From Gemmatimonadaceae bacterium (GTDB lineage Bacteria > Gemmatimonadota > Gemmatimonadetes > Gemmatimonadales > Gemmatimonadaceae), in NCBI GenBank assembly GCA_013697785.1, contig JACCWE010000091.1, forward strand, positions 1 to 64,000: a stretch of DNA of 64,000 nucleotides, written 5' to 3'. How positions within the stretch are numbered: the first letter of the stretch is position 1; each line of letters opens with the position of its first letter. Both the position numbers and the translations under genes were made by a program. Positions 1-10,292 of this stretch are shown piece by piece. Under the pieces are notes generated by a model that did not search any database, had not been told where the DNA came from, and saw nothing but the letters and a program-made list of their open reading frames with translations.

Positions 1-1
1 G

Positions 2-211
2 TTCCCGGTGGTGCTGTTCGGCTCGCACTACTGGGCCGGCCTGCTGCGCTGGCTGCGCTCGCGGGTGCTGCAGGAGGGGAAGATCTCGGATGGCGACATG
101 GATCTGATCCTACTCACGGACGATCCGAGGGAAGCGGCCGCGGCGGTGATCTCGGCGTATGACTCGCAGGTGCACGCGTCGGACCGGCGGGAGGATGGGC
201 ATGGCAGCTAA
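2..211 (+). CDS. LOG-family protein, C-terminal end (5' part lies outside the window)
   Basis: Only the last 69 codons are present; the gene enters from the left edge in frame 2. The visible part ([11 protein letters not shown], then [13 protein letters not shown] and [11 protein letters not shown]) looks like the C-terminus of the LOG/TIGR00730 family, once called lysine decarboxylase-like, whose studied members cleave cytokinin riboside monophosphates. The catalytic PGGxGTxxE motif would lie upstream and cannot be seen. The stop overlaps the start of the next gene by 11 bases, so the two are probably co-transcribed. The family call rests on this short tail alone. Confidence 0.7.
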   Translation, partial: FPVVLFGSHYWAGLLRWLRSRVLQEGKISDGDMDLILLTDDPREAAAAVISAYDSQVHASDRREDGHGS

Positions 212-1496
212 GAAGCGGGGCGGGTTCAAGGCGTCGAGGCACGGTACGCCGAAGGGATCGAACGAGTCGAAGGTCTCGGCGGCCGGCCCCAAGGCGGAGC
301 AGAAGCGGGCCGCGGAGCAGCGCGAGGCCGGCTCTGGCGGCGCGTCGGCCAGGGGCGGCGCCACCAACCGCTTTCTCAAGGGGCAGCGCATCGACCCGCG
401 CCGCATCGATGGGACGGAGACGGTCGCCGAGCTGATCGAGGGGACGTTTCTCGCCTACAACGCGGCGCGGCTACGCGAGGCGGCGCAGCTCCTCGTCACC
501 AAGATGCTCGCGCCCGACGTCACCGTGGGGCTCACCCTGACCGGCGCGCTCACGCCGGCGGGGCTCGGCATGGCGGCGCTCATCCCGCTCATCGAGGCGG
601 GGTTCGTGGACTGGATCATCTCCACCGGCGCGAACCTCTACCACGATACGCATTTCGGGCTCGGGCTCGCCATGCACCGCGGGAATGCGCAGGAGAGTGA
701 CATCGTGCTGCGCGAGGAAGGTGTCGTCCGCATCTACGACATCTTCTTCGACTACGATGTGCTCCTCTCCACCGACGCCTTCTTCCGGCAGATCATGCGC
801 GCGCCGGAGTTCCAGCGTGCGATGTCGAGCGCGGAATTTCACGCGCTCTGCGGCAAGTACGTTCGCGAGCGCGAGAAGGCGCTCGGCCTCTCCCATAAAT
901 CGCTTCTCTCGGCCGCCTACACCGCCGGCGTTCCGATCTACACATCGTCGCCCGGCGACTCATCGATCGGAATGAACGTCGCCGCGCTGGCGCTCGAGGG
1001 AAACAAGCTCCTGATCGATCCAAACCAGGACGTGAACGAGACGGCGTCGATCGTTCTCGCCGCCAAGCGGGCGAACGGAAAGAGCGCCGTCATGATCCTC
1101 GGTGGCGGGAGCCCGAAGAATTTCATGCTGCAGACGGAGCCCCAGATCCAGGAAGTGCTCGGCATCGATGAGAAGGGACACGACTTCTTTCTGCAGATCA
1201 CCGATGCGCGCCCCGATACGGGCGGGCTCTCCGGTGCGACGCCGGCAGAGGCGGTGAGCTGGGGGAAGATCGATCCCGACAAGCTGCCGGACGCCGTCGT
1301 GTGCTACGTCGATTCGACCATCGCGCTCCCACTGCTCACGTCGTACGCGCTCGCGAAGCGGAAGCCGCGCCAGCTCAAACGGCTGCTCGACAAGCGCGCT
1401 GCGAACATGGCGCGACTGGTGTCTGAATTCGAGAAGGCGGGCGGCGAGCCGCTCCCGTCGGAGCAGACCCGAGAGGTGTTGGGAAGACATCGATAG
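201..1496 (+). CDS. Deoxyhypusine synthase-like protein
   Basis: A 431-residue protein of the deoxyhypusine/homospermidine synthase family, an NAD-dependent enzyme group that transfers the aminobutyl part of spermidine. The first ~55 residues are a basic, Ala/Gly-rich, low-complexity tail. The core follows: [42 protein letters not shown] and GGGSPKNF. Lys306 in that last motif matches the position of the lysine that forms the enzyme-imine intermediate in eukaryotic enzymes. ATG 201 is preferred over ATG 195 because GGGAGG at 189-194 is then properly spaced. Bacteria lack eIF5A, so the acceptor is unknown; homospermidine synthesis or modification of another protein are both possible. Confidence 0.88.
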   Translation: MAAKKRGGFKASRHGTPKGSNESKVSAAGPKAEQKRAAEQREAGSGGASARGGATNRFLKGQRIDPRRIDGTETVAELIEGTFLAYNAARLREAAQLLVTKMLAPDVTVGLTLTGALTPAGLGMAALIPLIEAGFVDWIISTGANLYHDTHFGLGLAMHRGNAQESDIVLREEGVVRIYDIFFDYDVLLSTDAFFRQIMRAPEFQRAMSSAEFHALCGKYVREREKALGLSHKSLLSAAYTAGVPIYTSSPGDSSIGMNVAALALEGNKLLIDPNQDVNETASIVLAAKRANGKSAVMILGGGSPKNFMLQTEPQIQEVLGIDEKGHDFFLQITDARPDTGGLSGATPAEAVSWGKIDPDKLPDAVVCYVDSTIALPLLTSYALAKRKPRQLKRLLDKRAANMARLVSEFEKAGGEPLPSEQTREVLGRHR

Positions 1497-1552
1497 CGTG
1501 CACAAGGCTGGACAGCGCTCCGGCTCGCCTCTACAATGCACAAAGCACCCAC

Positions 1553-1586
1553 GCGCCCGGCTCTCATGCCGGGCGCTCACATTTTT
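1553..1586 (+). terminator. Rho-independent terminator after the deoxyhypusine synthase-like gene
   Basis: A perfect 9-bp GC-rich stem (GCGCCCGGC at 1553-1561 with GCCGGGCGC at 1568-1576) and a 6-base loop, followed within five bases by TTTTT. It lies between the stop at 1496 and the greA start, so it should insulate greA from the upstream operon. Confidence 0.75.
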
Positions 1587-1603
1587 ACGCTGTGTGTGGG
1601 ACC

Positions 1604-2077
1604 ATGATCGAAGAGCTGAAGGAAAAGCTGGAGCTGGAGGCCAACAAGCTCCAATTCGAATTGAACGTTACTCTGCCCAATGAGATCCGCAAAGCGGTCG
1701 AGATGGGCGATCTTCGCGAAAACAGCGAATACAAGGCGGCGCTCGAGCGCCAGCAGTTCGTGCAGGCACGTCTGGGTCAGCTGCGCCAGCGCCTCTCCAA
1801 GCTGTCGCAGATCGACGTCACGCAGATCTCGCACGACAGGGTCGGGCTCGGATCGCGCGTCATCGTGAAGGACACGGCGACGGGTTCCGAGGAGAGCTAC
1901 CAGCTCGTGTTCGGCGATGCCGTGGAGTTCGAAGAGGGGCAGGTCACGATGTCATCCGCCATCGGCAAGGCGCTCGTGGGCAAGGCCGTAGGCGAGCTCG
2001 TGATGCTCAGGCTTCCGAACGCAACGCGCAAGCTCGAGATCATCGATCTCAAGACGATTCACATCCCGGCGTCCTAA
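1604..2077 (+). CDS. greA: Transcription elongation factor GreA/GreB family
   Basis: A 157-residue protein, the usual GreA length. It rescues backtracked RNA polymerase by stimulating transcript cleavage. The N-terminal coiled coil (about residues 1-75) carries GDLRENSEY at its tip, with the acidic Asp and Glu that reach into the polymerase secondary channel. The C-terminal FKBP-like domain follows (VSYQLVFGDAVEF-type strand region, SSAIGKALVGKAVGE). ATG 1604 sits behind GGGA at 1598-1601; a GTG at 1592 would add four residues. It converges on glpD, and the two stop codons overlap by four bases. Confidence 0.92.
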   Translation: MIEELKEKLELEANKLQFELNVTLPNEIRKAVEMGDLRENSEYKAALERQQFVQARLGQLRQRLSKLSQIDVTQISHDRVGLGSRVIVKDTATGSEESYQLVFGDAVEFEEGQVTMSSAIGKALVGKAVGELVMLRLPNATRKLEIIDLKTIHIPAS

Positions 2078-3738
2078 GCCTCGGCGATTCCGAAGAGGTC
2101 GTCGATCTCGCGACGATAGGACTGCAGCTCGTCCTCCACGTTCCACGACATGAGCGGCGCGAGCTTCTCTGCCACCGCTGGCGCGATCGAGAGCCCGTGA
2201 TCGCGCGTCTCGTAGGCGATATGCACCCTGCGGATGAGCAGATCACCGAGCGTGAGCGCGAGCTCGTGCGACACACACCAGTCGATTTCGGCAGCGATAT
2301 AGGGAAGCTCCGGGATCAGCCGCTCGGCGAGCGCGCGATCGACGCTCGCGAGCTGCCAGATCGCGCGCCATCGCGTTCCGTAGAAGTGCACGAGATGCTC
2401 GGCGATGTCCGGCGCGCCGACGGTCGCGCGCGCGAGTGCGAGCTCGTCCTCGAGCGAGACGATGTCGCCGCCGGGGAGCGGCTGCCTGTGCGTGGCCGCG
2501 CGACGGTGGTCCACGCGCAGCTTGCGCGCGATAGTGTCCATCACGTCCGCAGCCATCGCGCGATACGTGGTGAGCTTTCCTCCCGTCACCGTCAGCAGCC
2601 CCGGCACCGTCCACACCACCGCGTGCTCGCGCGAGGCCGCATCGGGATCCTTGTCGCCCGATGCGACGAGCGGTCGAATTCCCGCCCACGCGCTCACGAC
2701 GTCGGTCGCCTGGAGATGTGCGCCCGGAAAGAAGGCGTTGGCGGAGCGCAGAAGGTACGTGACGTCGGCGGTGGTGGCGCGCACGCGCTCGGGCTTCCCA
2801 TCGAAGTCGGTGTCCGTCGTGCCGATGATGCTGAACTGGCCGGCCGGGAGCACGAACATCACGCGGCCATCGATCGGCGAGAGAAGCGTGAGCGCGCCAT
2901 TGTTGCGGATGCGATCGCGCGGCACCGAAACGTGCACACCTTTCGTGCCGCGCACCGCGCGCCGCGCCTGCGGCTCCGCCATACGCACGATCGCATCGCT
3001 CCACGGGCCGGCGGCATTGACCACGACGCGCGCCCTGATCTCGACGTCGGCGCCGGTACGGAGATCGAGCGCCCGCGCGCCGCAGACATCCTCGCTCGTC
3101 ATGAGCAGATCGTGCACGGAGACGTGATTGAGCACGATCGCGCCGGCGTCGCGGGCGCTCATCACGTTGGCGAGAGTGAGGCGAATGTCATCGGTGGCAG
3201 CATCGAAGTACGAGGCGCCGCCGGTCATCCCCATGTGCCGCAGCTCGGGCTCGAGCGCGGTGACGACGTGCACGCTGAGCGTGCGATGTCGCCCGAGATT
3301 GCGTCCGAGTGCGAGGGCGTCATAGAGCATGAGCCCTGCGCGGAGCTTCCAGAGCTTGATGCGCGCCTTTTCGTAGACCGGCCAGATGAATTGCAGCGGC
3401 CGCACGAGATGCGGCGCGATCGTCGCGAGAATGCGGCGCTCGCGGCACGCCTCGAAGACGAGGCCGAGCTGACCGTGCTCGAGATAGCGCACGCCGCCGT
3501 GCACGAGGCGCGACGAGCGGCTCGAGGTGCCGCTCGCGAAGTCCGATGCCTCGACGAGCGCGACGGAGAGCCCGCGCATCGCCGCGTCGCGCGCAACGCC
3601 GGCGCCGGTGATGCCGCCGCCCACGACGAGCACGTCGAAGGCTCCTTCGGCGAGCAGCGTGAGCGCCTCGGCGCGCTGCTCCGGAGCCGTCTGCCCGGGC
3701 AACACCGGCTCTCCCTCGATTCGTGGGTTGTCGGGCAT
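2074..3738 (-). CDS. glpD: FAD-dependent glycerol-3-phosphate dehydrogenase
   Basis: A 554-residue flavoprotein that oxidises glycerol 3-phosphate to dihydroxyacetone phosphate and passes electrons to quinone at the membrane. The FAD-binding motif GGGITGAG is at residues 40-47, followed by TSSRSSRLVHGGVRYLEHGQ, the family hallmark. Further matches are VVNAAGPWSDAI, IGTTDTDFDG, SAWAGIRPL and VTGGKLTTYR. The C-terminal ~130 residues form the alpha-helical DAO_C domain. The gene stands alone on the minus strand. It is divergent from fadI, so the 67-base gap at 3739-3805 should hold both promoters. It gives entry of lipid-derived glycerol next to fatty-acid oxidation genes. Confidence 0.93.
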   Translation of the reverse strand: MPDNPRIEGEPVLPGQTAPEQRAEALTLLAEGAFDVLVVGGGITGAGVARDAAMRGLSVALVEASDFASGTSSRSSRLVHGGVRYLEHGQLGLVFEACRERRILATIAPHLVRPLQFIWPVYEKARIKLWKLRAGLMLYDALALGRNLGRHRTLSVHVVTALEPELRHMGMTGGASYFDAATDDIRLTLANVMSARDAGAIVLNHVSVHDLLMTSEDVCGARALDLRTGADVEIRARVVVNAAGPWSDAIVRMAEPQARRAVRGTKGVHVSVPRDRIRNNGALTLLSPIDGRVMFVLPAGQFSIIGTTDTDFDGKPERVRATTADVTYLLRSANAFFPGAHLQATDVVSAWAGIRPLVASGDKDPDAASREHAVVWTVPGLLTVTGGKLTTYRAMAADVMDTIARKLRVDHRRAATHRQPLPGGDIVSLEDELALARATVGAPDIAEHLVHFYGTRWRAIWQLASVDRALAERLIPELPYIAAEIDWCVSHELALTLGDLLIRRVHIAYETRDHGLSIAPAVAEKLAPLMSWNVEDELQSYRREIDDLFGIAEA

Positions 3739-3805
3739 CGACGAACGCTACGGGGACGGGTGCACGCGGGTCAACTTCCACAGGTCGAATCGAGTAACTT
3801 TCAGC

Positions 3806-5100
<1,295 letters not shown>

Positions 5101-5104
<4 letters not shown>

Positions 5105-7254
5105 GACCGGCGCTCACGACCGACGTCCGCGAGGGCGGCATCGCCGTCGTCACCCTCGATCTCGAGGGCGAGTCGGTGAACAAGCTGACGCGCGGCGTGG
5201 TGGAGGAGTTCAAGGCGCTGATGGATCGTGTCGACGGCGACACGACGATTCGCGCGCTGGTGCTCGTGTCGGGGAAGCCCGACCTCTTCATCGCGGGGGC
5301 GGACATCGATGGCTTTCTAGAGCTGCGCACGGCGGCGGAGGCCGAGGCGTTGAGTCGGGAAGGGCAGGAGATGATGAGCCGGATCGAGAAGCTTCGCGCC
5401 CCCGTGGTGTGCGCGATTCACGGTGCGTGCGTGGGTGGCGGGCTCGAGGCAGCGCTCGCGGCGGCGTACCGTATCGCGACCGATCATCCGAAGACCGTGC
5501 TCGCGCTCCCCGAGGTGCAGCTGGGACTGATTCCGGGCGCGGGCGGCACACAGCGGCTGCCGAAGCGCGTTGGACTCAGGCAGTCGCTCGACATGATTCT
5601 GCAGGGGAAGAACGTGCGCGCGAAGAAGGCGCTGCAGATCGGGCTGATCGACGAGCTCGTCCATCCTTCGATCCTGCTCGACGTAGCGGTCGATCGTGCG
5701 GCGAAGCTCGCCGACGGGAAGATCGCGCGCGAGCGAGGACGCGCGGTGCACGGGATGATGGATGTCGTGCTCGAGGAGAACACGCTCGGACGATCGGTGG
5801 TGTTCCGCAAGGCGCGCGAGGCCACGCGAAAGGCGACGAAGGGAAATTACCCTGCGCCGCTCGCGGCGATCGATGCGATCGAGCAGTTGTACGCGGGCGA
5901 TCGCGCGAAGGGATTTGCTACCGAGGCGCGGCTGTTCGGCGAGATGGCGGTGACGGACGTGAGCCGGCAGCTGATCTTTCTGTTCTTCGCGACGGCCGCG
6001 CTCAAAAAGGGCAGCGGCGTCGACGATCCGAACCTGAAGCCCGAAGCCGTCGAGAAGATTGGAATACTCGGCGCCGGTTTCATGGGGGCAGGGATCGCGG
6101 CGATCGCGGCTCAAGCGGGAACGGTGGTGCGGCTCAAGGATGCCCAGCACGAGCGCGTGGGACACGGGCTCAAGGAAGTGAGCGGGATTCTGCGCGACCA
6201 ACTCAAGCGGAAGCGGATCACGAAGCGGCAGCTCGAGGATCAGCTCACGCTCGTTGGTGGGACGATCGACTATTCTGGGTTCAAGGACGCGAACATCGTG
6301 ATCGAGGCCGTGTTCGAGGATCTCAAGGTGAAGCAGAGCGTGCTCGCCGAGGCGGAGGCGGCGGTGCCGCGCGCGATCTTCGCGTCGAACACCAGCACCA
6401 TACCCATCGAGCTGATTGCGGCGAACGCCAACCATCCGGAGCGCGTGCTCGGGATGCATTTCTTCTCGCCGGTCGCGAAGATGCCGTTGCTCGAGGTTAT
6501 TCGCGCGAAGGCGACGGGAGATGAGGCGCTCGCGACGGCGGTGTCGTACGGAAAGAAGCTCGGGAAGACCGTGATCGTCGTGCGGGATGCGCCGGGCTTC
6601 TACGCCAACCGGATTCTCGCGCCGTACGTGAACGAGGCCGGGCTGCTCCTCGACGAAGGCGTGGCGGTGGATGCGATCGACAAGGCACTCGTCGAGTTCG
6701 GATTTCCGGTGGGGCCGATCACACTGATCGATGAGGTGGGACTCGACATCGCCGGGAAGTCGAGCGCGGTGATGATCGGCGCATTCGGCGAGCGGATGAT
6801 CCCGGCGCAGTCGCTCGCGAAGGTAATCGAAGCGGGACGCACCGGGCGAAAGGGTGGGAAGGGCTTCTATAGATATGAGCAGGGCAAGAAGAAGGGCGTC
6901 GATGAGACCGTCTATCCGCTCTTCTCGAGCACCGGACAGCGGATGCTGATTGGCGCGCGAGACATCGTGGAGCGTTGTGTATTCGCGATGCTCAACGAGG
7001 CGGCGCGCTGTCTCGAGGAAGGGATCGTGAGCAGTCCGCGCGATGGCGACGTGGGCGCGGTGTTCGGCATCGGCTTCCCTCCGTTTCGCGGAGGTCCGTT
7101 CCGTTATCTCGATACGCTCGGCATCCCCACCGTGATCCGCGCGCTCGAGGTGCTCGATGGCCGCTTCTCACCGCGCTTCCGTCCCGCGCAGATCCTGCGG
7201 GAGATGGCGGCGTCGGGGGCACACTTCTACCCCGATCGCGAGAAGCCGAGGTAG
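5101..7254 (+). CDS. fadJ: Fatty-acid oxidation complex alpha subunit (enoyl-CoA hydratase / 3-hydroxyacyl-CoA dehydrogenase)
   Basis: A 717-residue bifunctional enzyme. The N-terminal crotonase domain (about 1-190) has the oxyanion and acid/base motifs IAGADI, GACVGGGLE and LPEVQLGLIPGAGG. The dehydrogenase part starts near residue 318 with the NAD motif GILGAGFMGAG and contains SNTSTIPI, MHFFSPV and RDAPGFYANRIL. A second C-terminal dehydrogenase domain ends in FPPFRGGPFRY. It hydrates enoyl-CoA and oxidises the product to the 3-ketoacyl-CoA used by FadI. It overlaps fadI by four bases. The N-terminal domain and partner type favour FadJ over FadB. Confidence 0.93.
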
Positions 7255-7279
7255 TCGCAAACGCGCTTGGGAGCGGGAG

Positions 7280-7304
7280 TTGACAGCTTCCTGACATTGT
7301 CAGG
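7280..7304 (+). promoter_or_regulatory. Possible -35 box with adjoining palindrome upstream of the sensor kinase
   Basis: A perfect TTGACA (7280-7285) is followed four bases later by the 15-base palindrome CCTGACATTGTCAGG (7290-7304, 7-bp arms around one T). TGACA thus occurs twice, 11 bases apart. No good -10 box lies at 17 bases. The arrangement would suit an operator over a -35 region, for instance for autoregulation by the downstream response regulator. This is inference. Confidence 0.35.
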
Positions 7305-7315
7305 GAGGTCGCACA

Positions 7316-7335
7316 CCGGCGCTATTGCCGGCTTT
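7316..7335 (+). terminator. Weak hairpin after fadJ
   Basis: A 5-bp stem CCGGC/GCCGG with a GCTATT loop, followed by CTTTCT. It could be a weak terminator for fadI-fadJ, but the stem is short. Confidence 0.25.
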
Positions 7336-7350
7336 CTGCCCGACGTATAA

Positions 7351-9117
7351 ATGATGGGGGTGACCTCATTCCGCCGGTTCTTCGCGCGCGGCCCCTCCAC
7401 GTCATCCGGACGAACTCCGCACGTCCGCAGCACGGGTCTGTTCGCGGTACTGCTGCTCGCACTGCTCGCTACGATCGCGCTCACGGCGCAAGCGTGGCTG
7501 GCATCGCGCGCACAGAGGCGCGCGGCCGAGGAGGCCGTTCGGGACTACGCGCGCTTCGCGGCGAACAACTACGCGATGGAGTCGCAACGCGCGCTCCGCC
7601 AATCGGCGCTCGCGATCTTCTCGTGGCTCGGCGCGAAGAGCAGCAGGCTCGAGGCGGACAGTCTGTACGATCTCGCGGTGCTCAGCGATGCGGCGGCGGA
7701 TGTGAAGGGGTGCAAGTGCATGTGGGATCCGCAGCCGCTCTACTTCTTTCGCTACGTTCCGAGCACGAACGAGCTGAAGACCATCGGCCCGCACACGCCG
7801 TCGCCGATGGAGCTGGACGTTCTGCGCGACTCGATTCGCGGCGACCCGAAGACGCCGCTGTTCGCTGCGCCGAACGTCCTGCGCGGTGCATTCTACATGG
7901 TGTCGTTCCCCGACTCGCTCGTGGGCGAGCGGATCCTGCTGCTCACGGCGCTGCACGGGGTGCGAGGCGCGCCGGATGCGATCTACGGCTTCGCCTCATC
8001 GCTGTCGTCGTTTTCGCCGCGCACCTTCCGCGCGGTCGGCTCGATGCAACTACTTCCGCCGTCGCTCACCAGGGGCGTGAAGAACGACAGTCTGTTCGCG
8101 GTGAAGGTCTTCGACGATCACCGTCTCGTGTACGAGTCGCGCTACAACGGCGACACGGTCTACTCGGCGCGCAGCCCGCTCTGGACCGGGAACGTGACGA
8201 CGAAGGCTGCGGTTCAGGTGTCGATCCTTCCGAACATGGCGTCTCGGCTCCTGATCGGCGGAATGCCGGAGACGCGCGCGCCGCTGCTCTTCGCGTTCTG
8301 CGTGCTCTCCTGCGCGCTCCTGCTCAGCGCCTTCGTCATCACGCGCCGAGCGCAGGATCTGGCATCGATACGCGACGACTTCACGTCGAGCGTGTCGCAC
8401 GAGCTTCGAACGCCGCTGGCCGAGATCATGGTGTATGCGGAGATGCTTCAGCTGGGGCGCGTGTCAGCGCCGGACGAGCGCTCGCACGCCGTGTCGGTAA
8501 TCGTGCGCGAGGCTCGGCATCTCACGCATCTCATCGACAACGTACTTCTGTTCTCGCGTGCGTCACGCGAGCAGCCGACGGCGCCGCCTGCGAATCCGCT
8601 CCCGCTCGCGCCGCTCGTGCACGAGCTCGTGCGCACCTTCGCTCCGCTTGCGCGCCGACAGGGGATCTCGATTCACGAGGAGCTCGACGAGGATCTCGCG
8701 GCTTCGATCAGTGCGCCGGTGCTTCGCCACGCGCTGCTCAACCTGCTCGACAACGCAGCGAAGTATGCGCCGCCGTCATCGGTGGTCACGGTGCGCACGT
8801 CGCGGCACTGGGAGCAGGTGCGGATCTGCGTCGACGATCGGGGCGAGGGAGTACCGACCGCTGAGCGCGAGCGCATCTGGGAGCCGTACGTGCGGCTGCC
8901 ACGCGAGGTCACGTCGTCATCAACGGGGAGTGGCATTGGGCTCTCGGTGGTGCGGCACCTGGTGGACCGGTATCGCGGACGAGCATGGGTCGAGGATGCG
9001 CCGGAGGGCGGGGCGCGCTTCGTGATCGAGGTGCCGGGGATGACGCTCCCGCGCACGGCGGAAGTGGACGACGGTTCGTTCTCGATCCGTTCCCCTGTCG
9101 CGCAAAGCGGAGACTGA
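7351..9117 (+). CDS. Membrane sensor histidine kinase
   Basis: A 588-residue kinase. A signal-anchor (about 29-49) and a second membrane segment (about 310-331) enclose a ~260-residue external sensor domain that I do not recognise; it holds a CKC pair at 121-123. There is no HAMP domain. The HisKA dimerisation helix follows at once, with phospho-acceptor His350 in SVSHELRTPL. The ATPase domain has the N box (LLDNAAKYAP), DDRGEG and GSGIGLS. The response regulator gene starts six bases after the stop. TATAA lies directly before the chosen ATG, so the true start could be a few codons later (GTG 7360). Confidence 0.9.
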   Translation: MMGVTSFRRFFARGPSTSSGRTPHVRSTGLFAVLLLALLATIALTAQAWLASRAQRRAAEEAVRDYARFAANNYAMESQRALRQSALAIFSWLGAKSSRLEADSLYDLAVLSDAAADVKGCKCMWDPQPLYFFRYVPSTNELKTIGPHTPSPMELDVLRDSIRGDPKTPLFAAPNVLRGAFYMVSFPDSLVGERILLLTALHGVRGAPDAIYGFASSLSSFSPRTFRAVGSMQLLPPSLTRGVKNDSLFAVKVFDDHRLVYESRYNGDTVYSARSPLWTGNVTTKAAVQVSILPNMASRLLIGGMPETRAPLLFAFCVLSCALLLSAFVITRRAQDLASIRDDFTSSVSHELRTPLAEIMVYAEMLQLGRVSAPDERSHAVSVIVREARHLTHLIDNVLLFSRASREQPTAPPANPLPLAPLVHELVRTFAPLARRQGISIHEELDEDLAASISAPVLRHALLNLLDNAAKYAPPSSVVTVRTSRHWEQVRICVDDRGEGVPTAERERIWEPYVRLPREVTSSSTGSGIGLSVVRHLVDRYRGRAWVEDAPEGGARFVIEVPGMTLPRTAEVDDGSFSIRSPVAQSGD

Positions 9118-9123
9118 GAGGAC

Positions 9124-9819
9124 ATGGCGAGAATACTCGTGGTAGAGGACAGCGTCGATCTCGCGCGCGCATTGCGCACCAATCTCGAGCTCGAAGGGCA
9201 CGAGGTCGCAGTCGCGCTCGACGGCGAGCGAGGGCTCGCGCTGGTGCGCTCGTCGCGCCCCGATCTCATCGTGCTCGACCTGATGATTCCGAAGATGGAT
9301 GGCTATCTTCTCCTCCGCGCGGTGCGCGGTGAGGGGATGCACATGCCGGTGCTCATCCTCACCGCACGATCAGATGAGGCGGAGAAGGTGCGCGGCTTTC
9401 GCTGGGGCGCCGACGACTACGTCACGAAGCCATTCAGCCTCATCGAGCTGCTCGCGCGCGTGGAGGCGCTGCTCCGGCGCTCACGCCAGGCGACGGCAGT
9501 GGCGGCCGAGCAGGCAGATGCGGCCGTGCGCTTCGGAACGATCGAGGTGCATCCGTCGAAGCGGCTCGTGATGCGCCAGGGCGCGCCGGTTCCGCTAAGG
9601 CCGAAGGAGTTCGATCTGCTCATGGCGCTCGTGCGTCGCGATGGCAGCGTGGCGCAGCGTGCCGAGCTCCTGCGCGAGGTGTGGGGATACAAGCCGGCGA
9701 TGGTGAGTCGAACGATCGACACGCACATCGTCGAGCTGCGCCGCAAGCTCGAGGATGATCCATCCTCGCCGCGCCATTTTCTCACCGTTCGGAAGACGGG
9801 CTACCGCTTCGAGCGCTGA
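9124..9819 (+). CDS. OmpR-family response regulator
   Basis: A 231-residue regulator. The receiver domain (1-~118) has the acidic pocket Glu8/Asp9, phospho-acceptor Asp52 (IVLDLMIP), Thr80 and Lys102 (YVTKPF). The C-terminal winged helix (about 130-230) has RPKEFDLL, VWGYKPAMVSRTIDTHI and TVRKTGYRFER, typical of OmpR/PhoB DNA-binding domains. It is paired with the kinase just upstream. Its targets are unknown. Confidence 0.93.
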   Translation: MARILVVEDSVDLARALRTNLELEGHEVAVALDGERGLALVRSSRPDLIVLDLMIPKMDGYLLLRAVRGEGMHMPVLILTARSDEAEKVRGFRWGADDYVTKPFSLIELLARVEALLRRSRQATAVAAEQADAAVRFGTIEVHPSKRLVMRQGAPVPLRPKEFDLLMALVRRDGSVAQRAELLREVWGYKPAMVSRTIDTHIVELRRKLEDDPSSPRHFLTVRKTGYRFER

Positions 9820-9840
9820 CCCGGCGGGGGGCCGCAATAG

Positions 9841-10173
9841 TCACACTTGCTGCTCCACCACCACCGCCGTTCCGTAGCACAGCACTTCGGTGACGCCCTG
9901 CGCGAGCTCCGTCGCGTCGTAGCGCACGCCGATCACGGCGTTGGCACCGAGGGCGGCCGCGTGCCCCATCATGAGATCGAAGGCGTCGTTGCGGGTCTTC
10001 TCGCACAGCTGCGTGTAGATCGTGATGTTGCCGCCCATAATCGTTTGCAGCCGCGCGCCGAAGGTGCCGACGATCGAGCGCGAGCGCACGATGATTCCGC
10101 GAACGACGCCGAGCGAGCGTGTAACCCGATAGCCTTCGATCGTGAAGGTCGTCGTTGAAAAGGCCTGTTGCAT
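9841..10173 (-). CDS. YbjQ/UPF0145 family protein
   Basis: A 110-residue protein with the full-length fold of the UPF0145 (YbjQ, heavy-metal-binding-like) family: the start [11 protein letters not shown], then [16 protein letters not shown], a central helix with [32 protein letters not shown], and a last strand [11 protein letters not shown]. Members form pentamers and have no firmly known role. The gene is transcribed divergently from the dipeptidyl peptidase gene. Confidence 0.88.
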   Translation of the reverse strand: MQQAFSTTTFTIEGYRVTRSLGVVRGIIVRSRSIVGTFGARLQTIMGGNITIYTQLCEKTRNDAFDLMMGHAAALGANAVIGVRYDATELAQGVTEVLCYGTAVVVEQQV

Positions 10174-10207
10174 CCAGAGCTCCTACGAGGGATGCGCGAT
10201 GATCGCC

Positions 10208-10224
10208 CGCGGGCTCGGCCCGCG
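10208..10224. repeat. GC-rich inverted repeat in a divergent intergenic region
   Basis: CGCGGGC (10208-10214) and GCCCGCG (10218-10224) form a 7-bp stem with a TCG loop between ybjQ-type and peptidase genes. It may act on either transcript or be chance in GC-rich DNA. Confidence 0.3.
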
Positions 10225-10292
10225 CAATGGCCGCGCGGACTATCCGCCCTGCGGACCTGCCGATAAAATTCCTCGTCTTCGCCCATCGAGTG

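Noticed and set aside
7336-7357. TATAA next to the sensor kinase ATG as a -10 box
   Set aside because: It would start transcription inside the coding region unless the true start is later, and no -35 box lies at the right distance.
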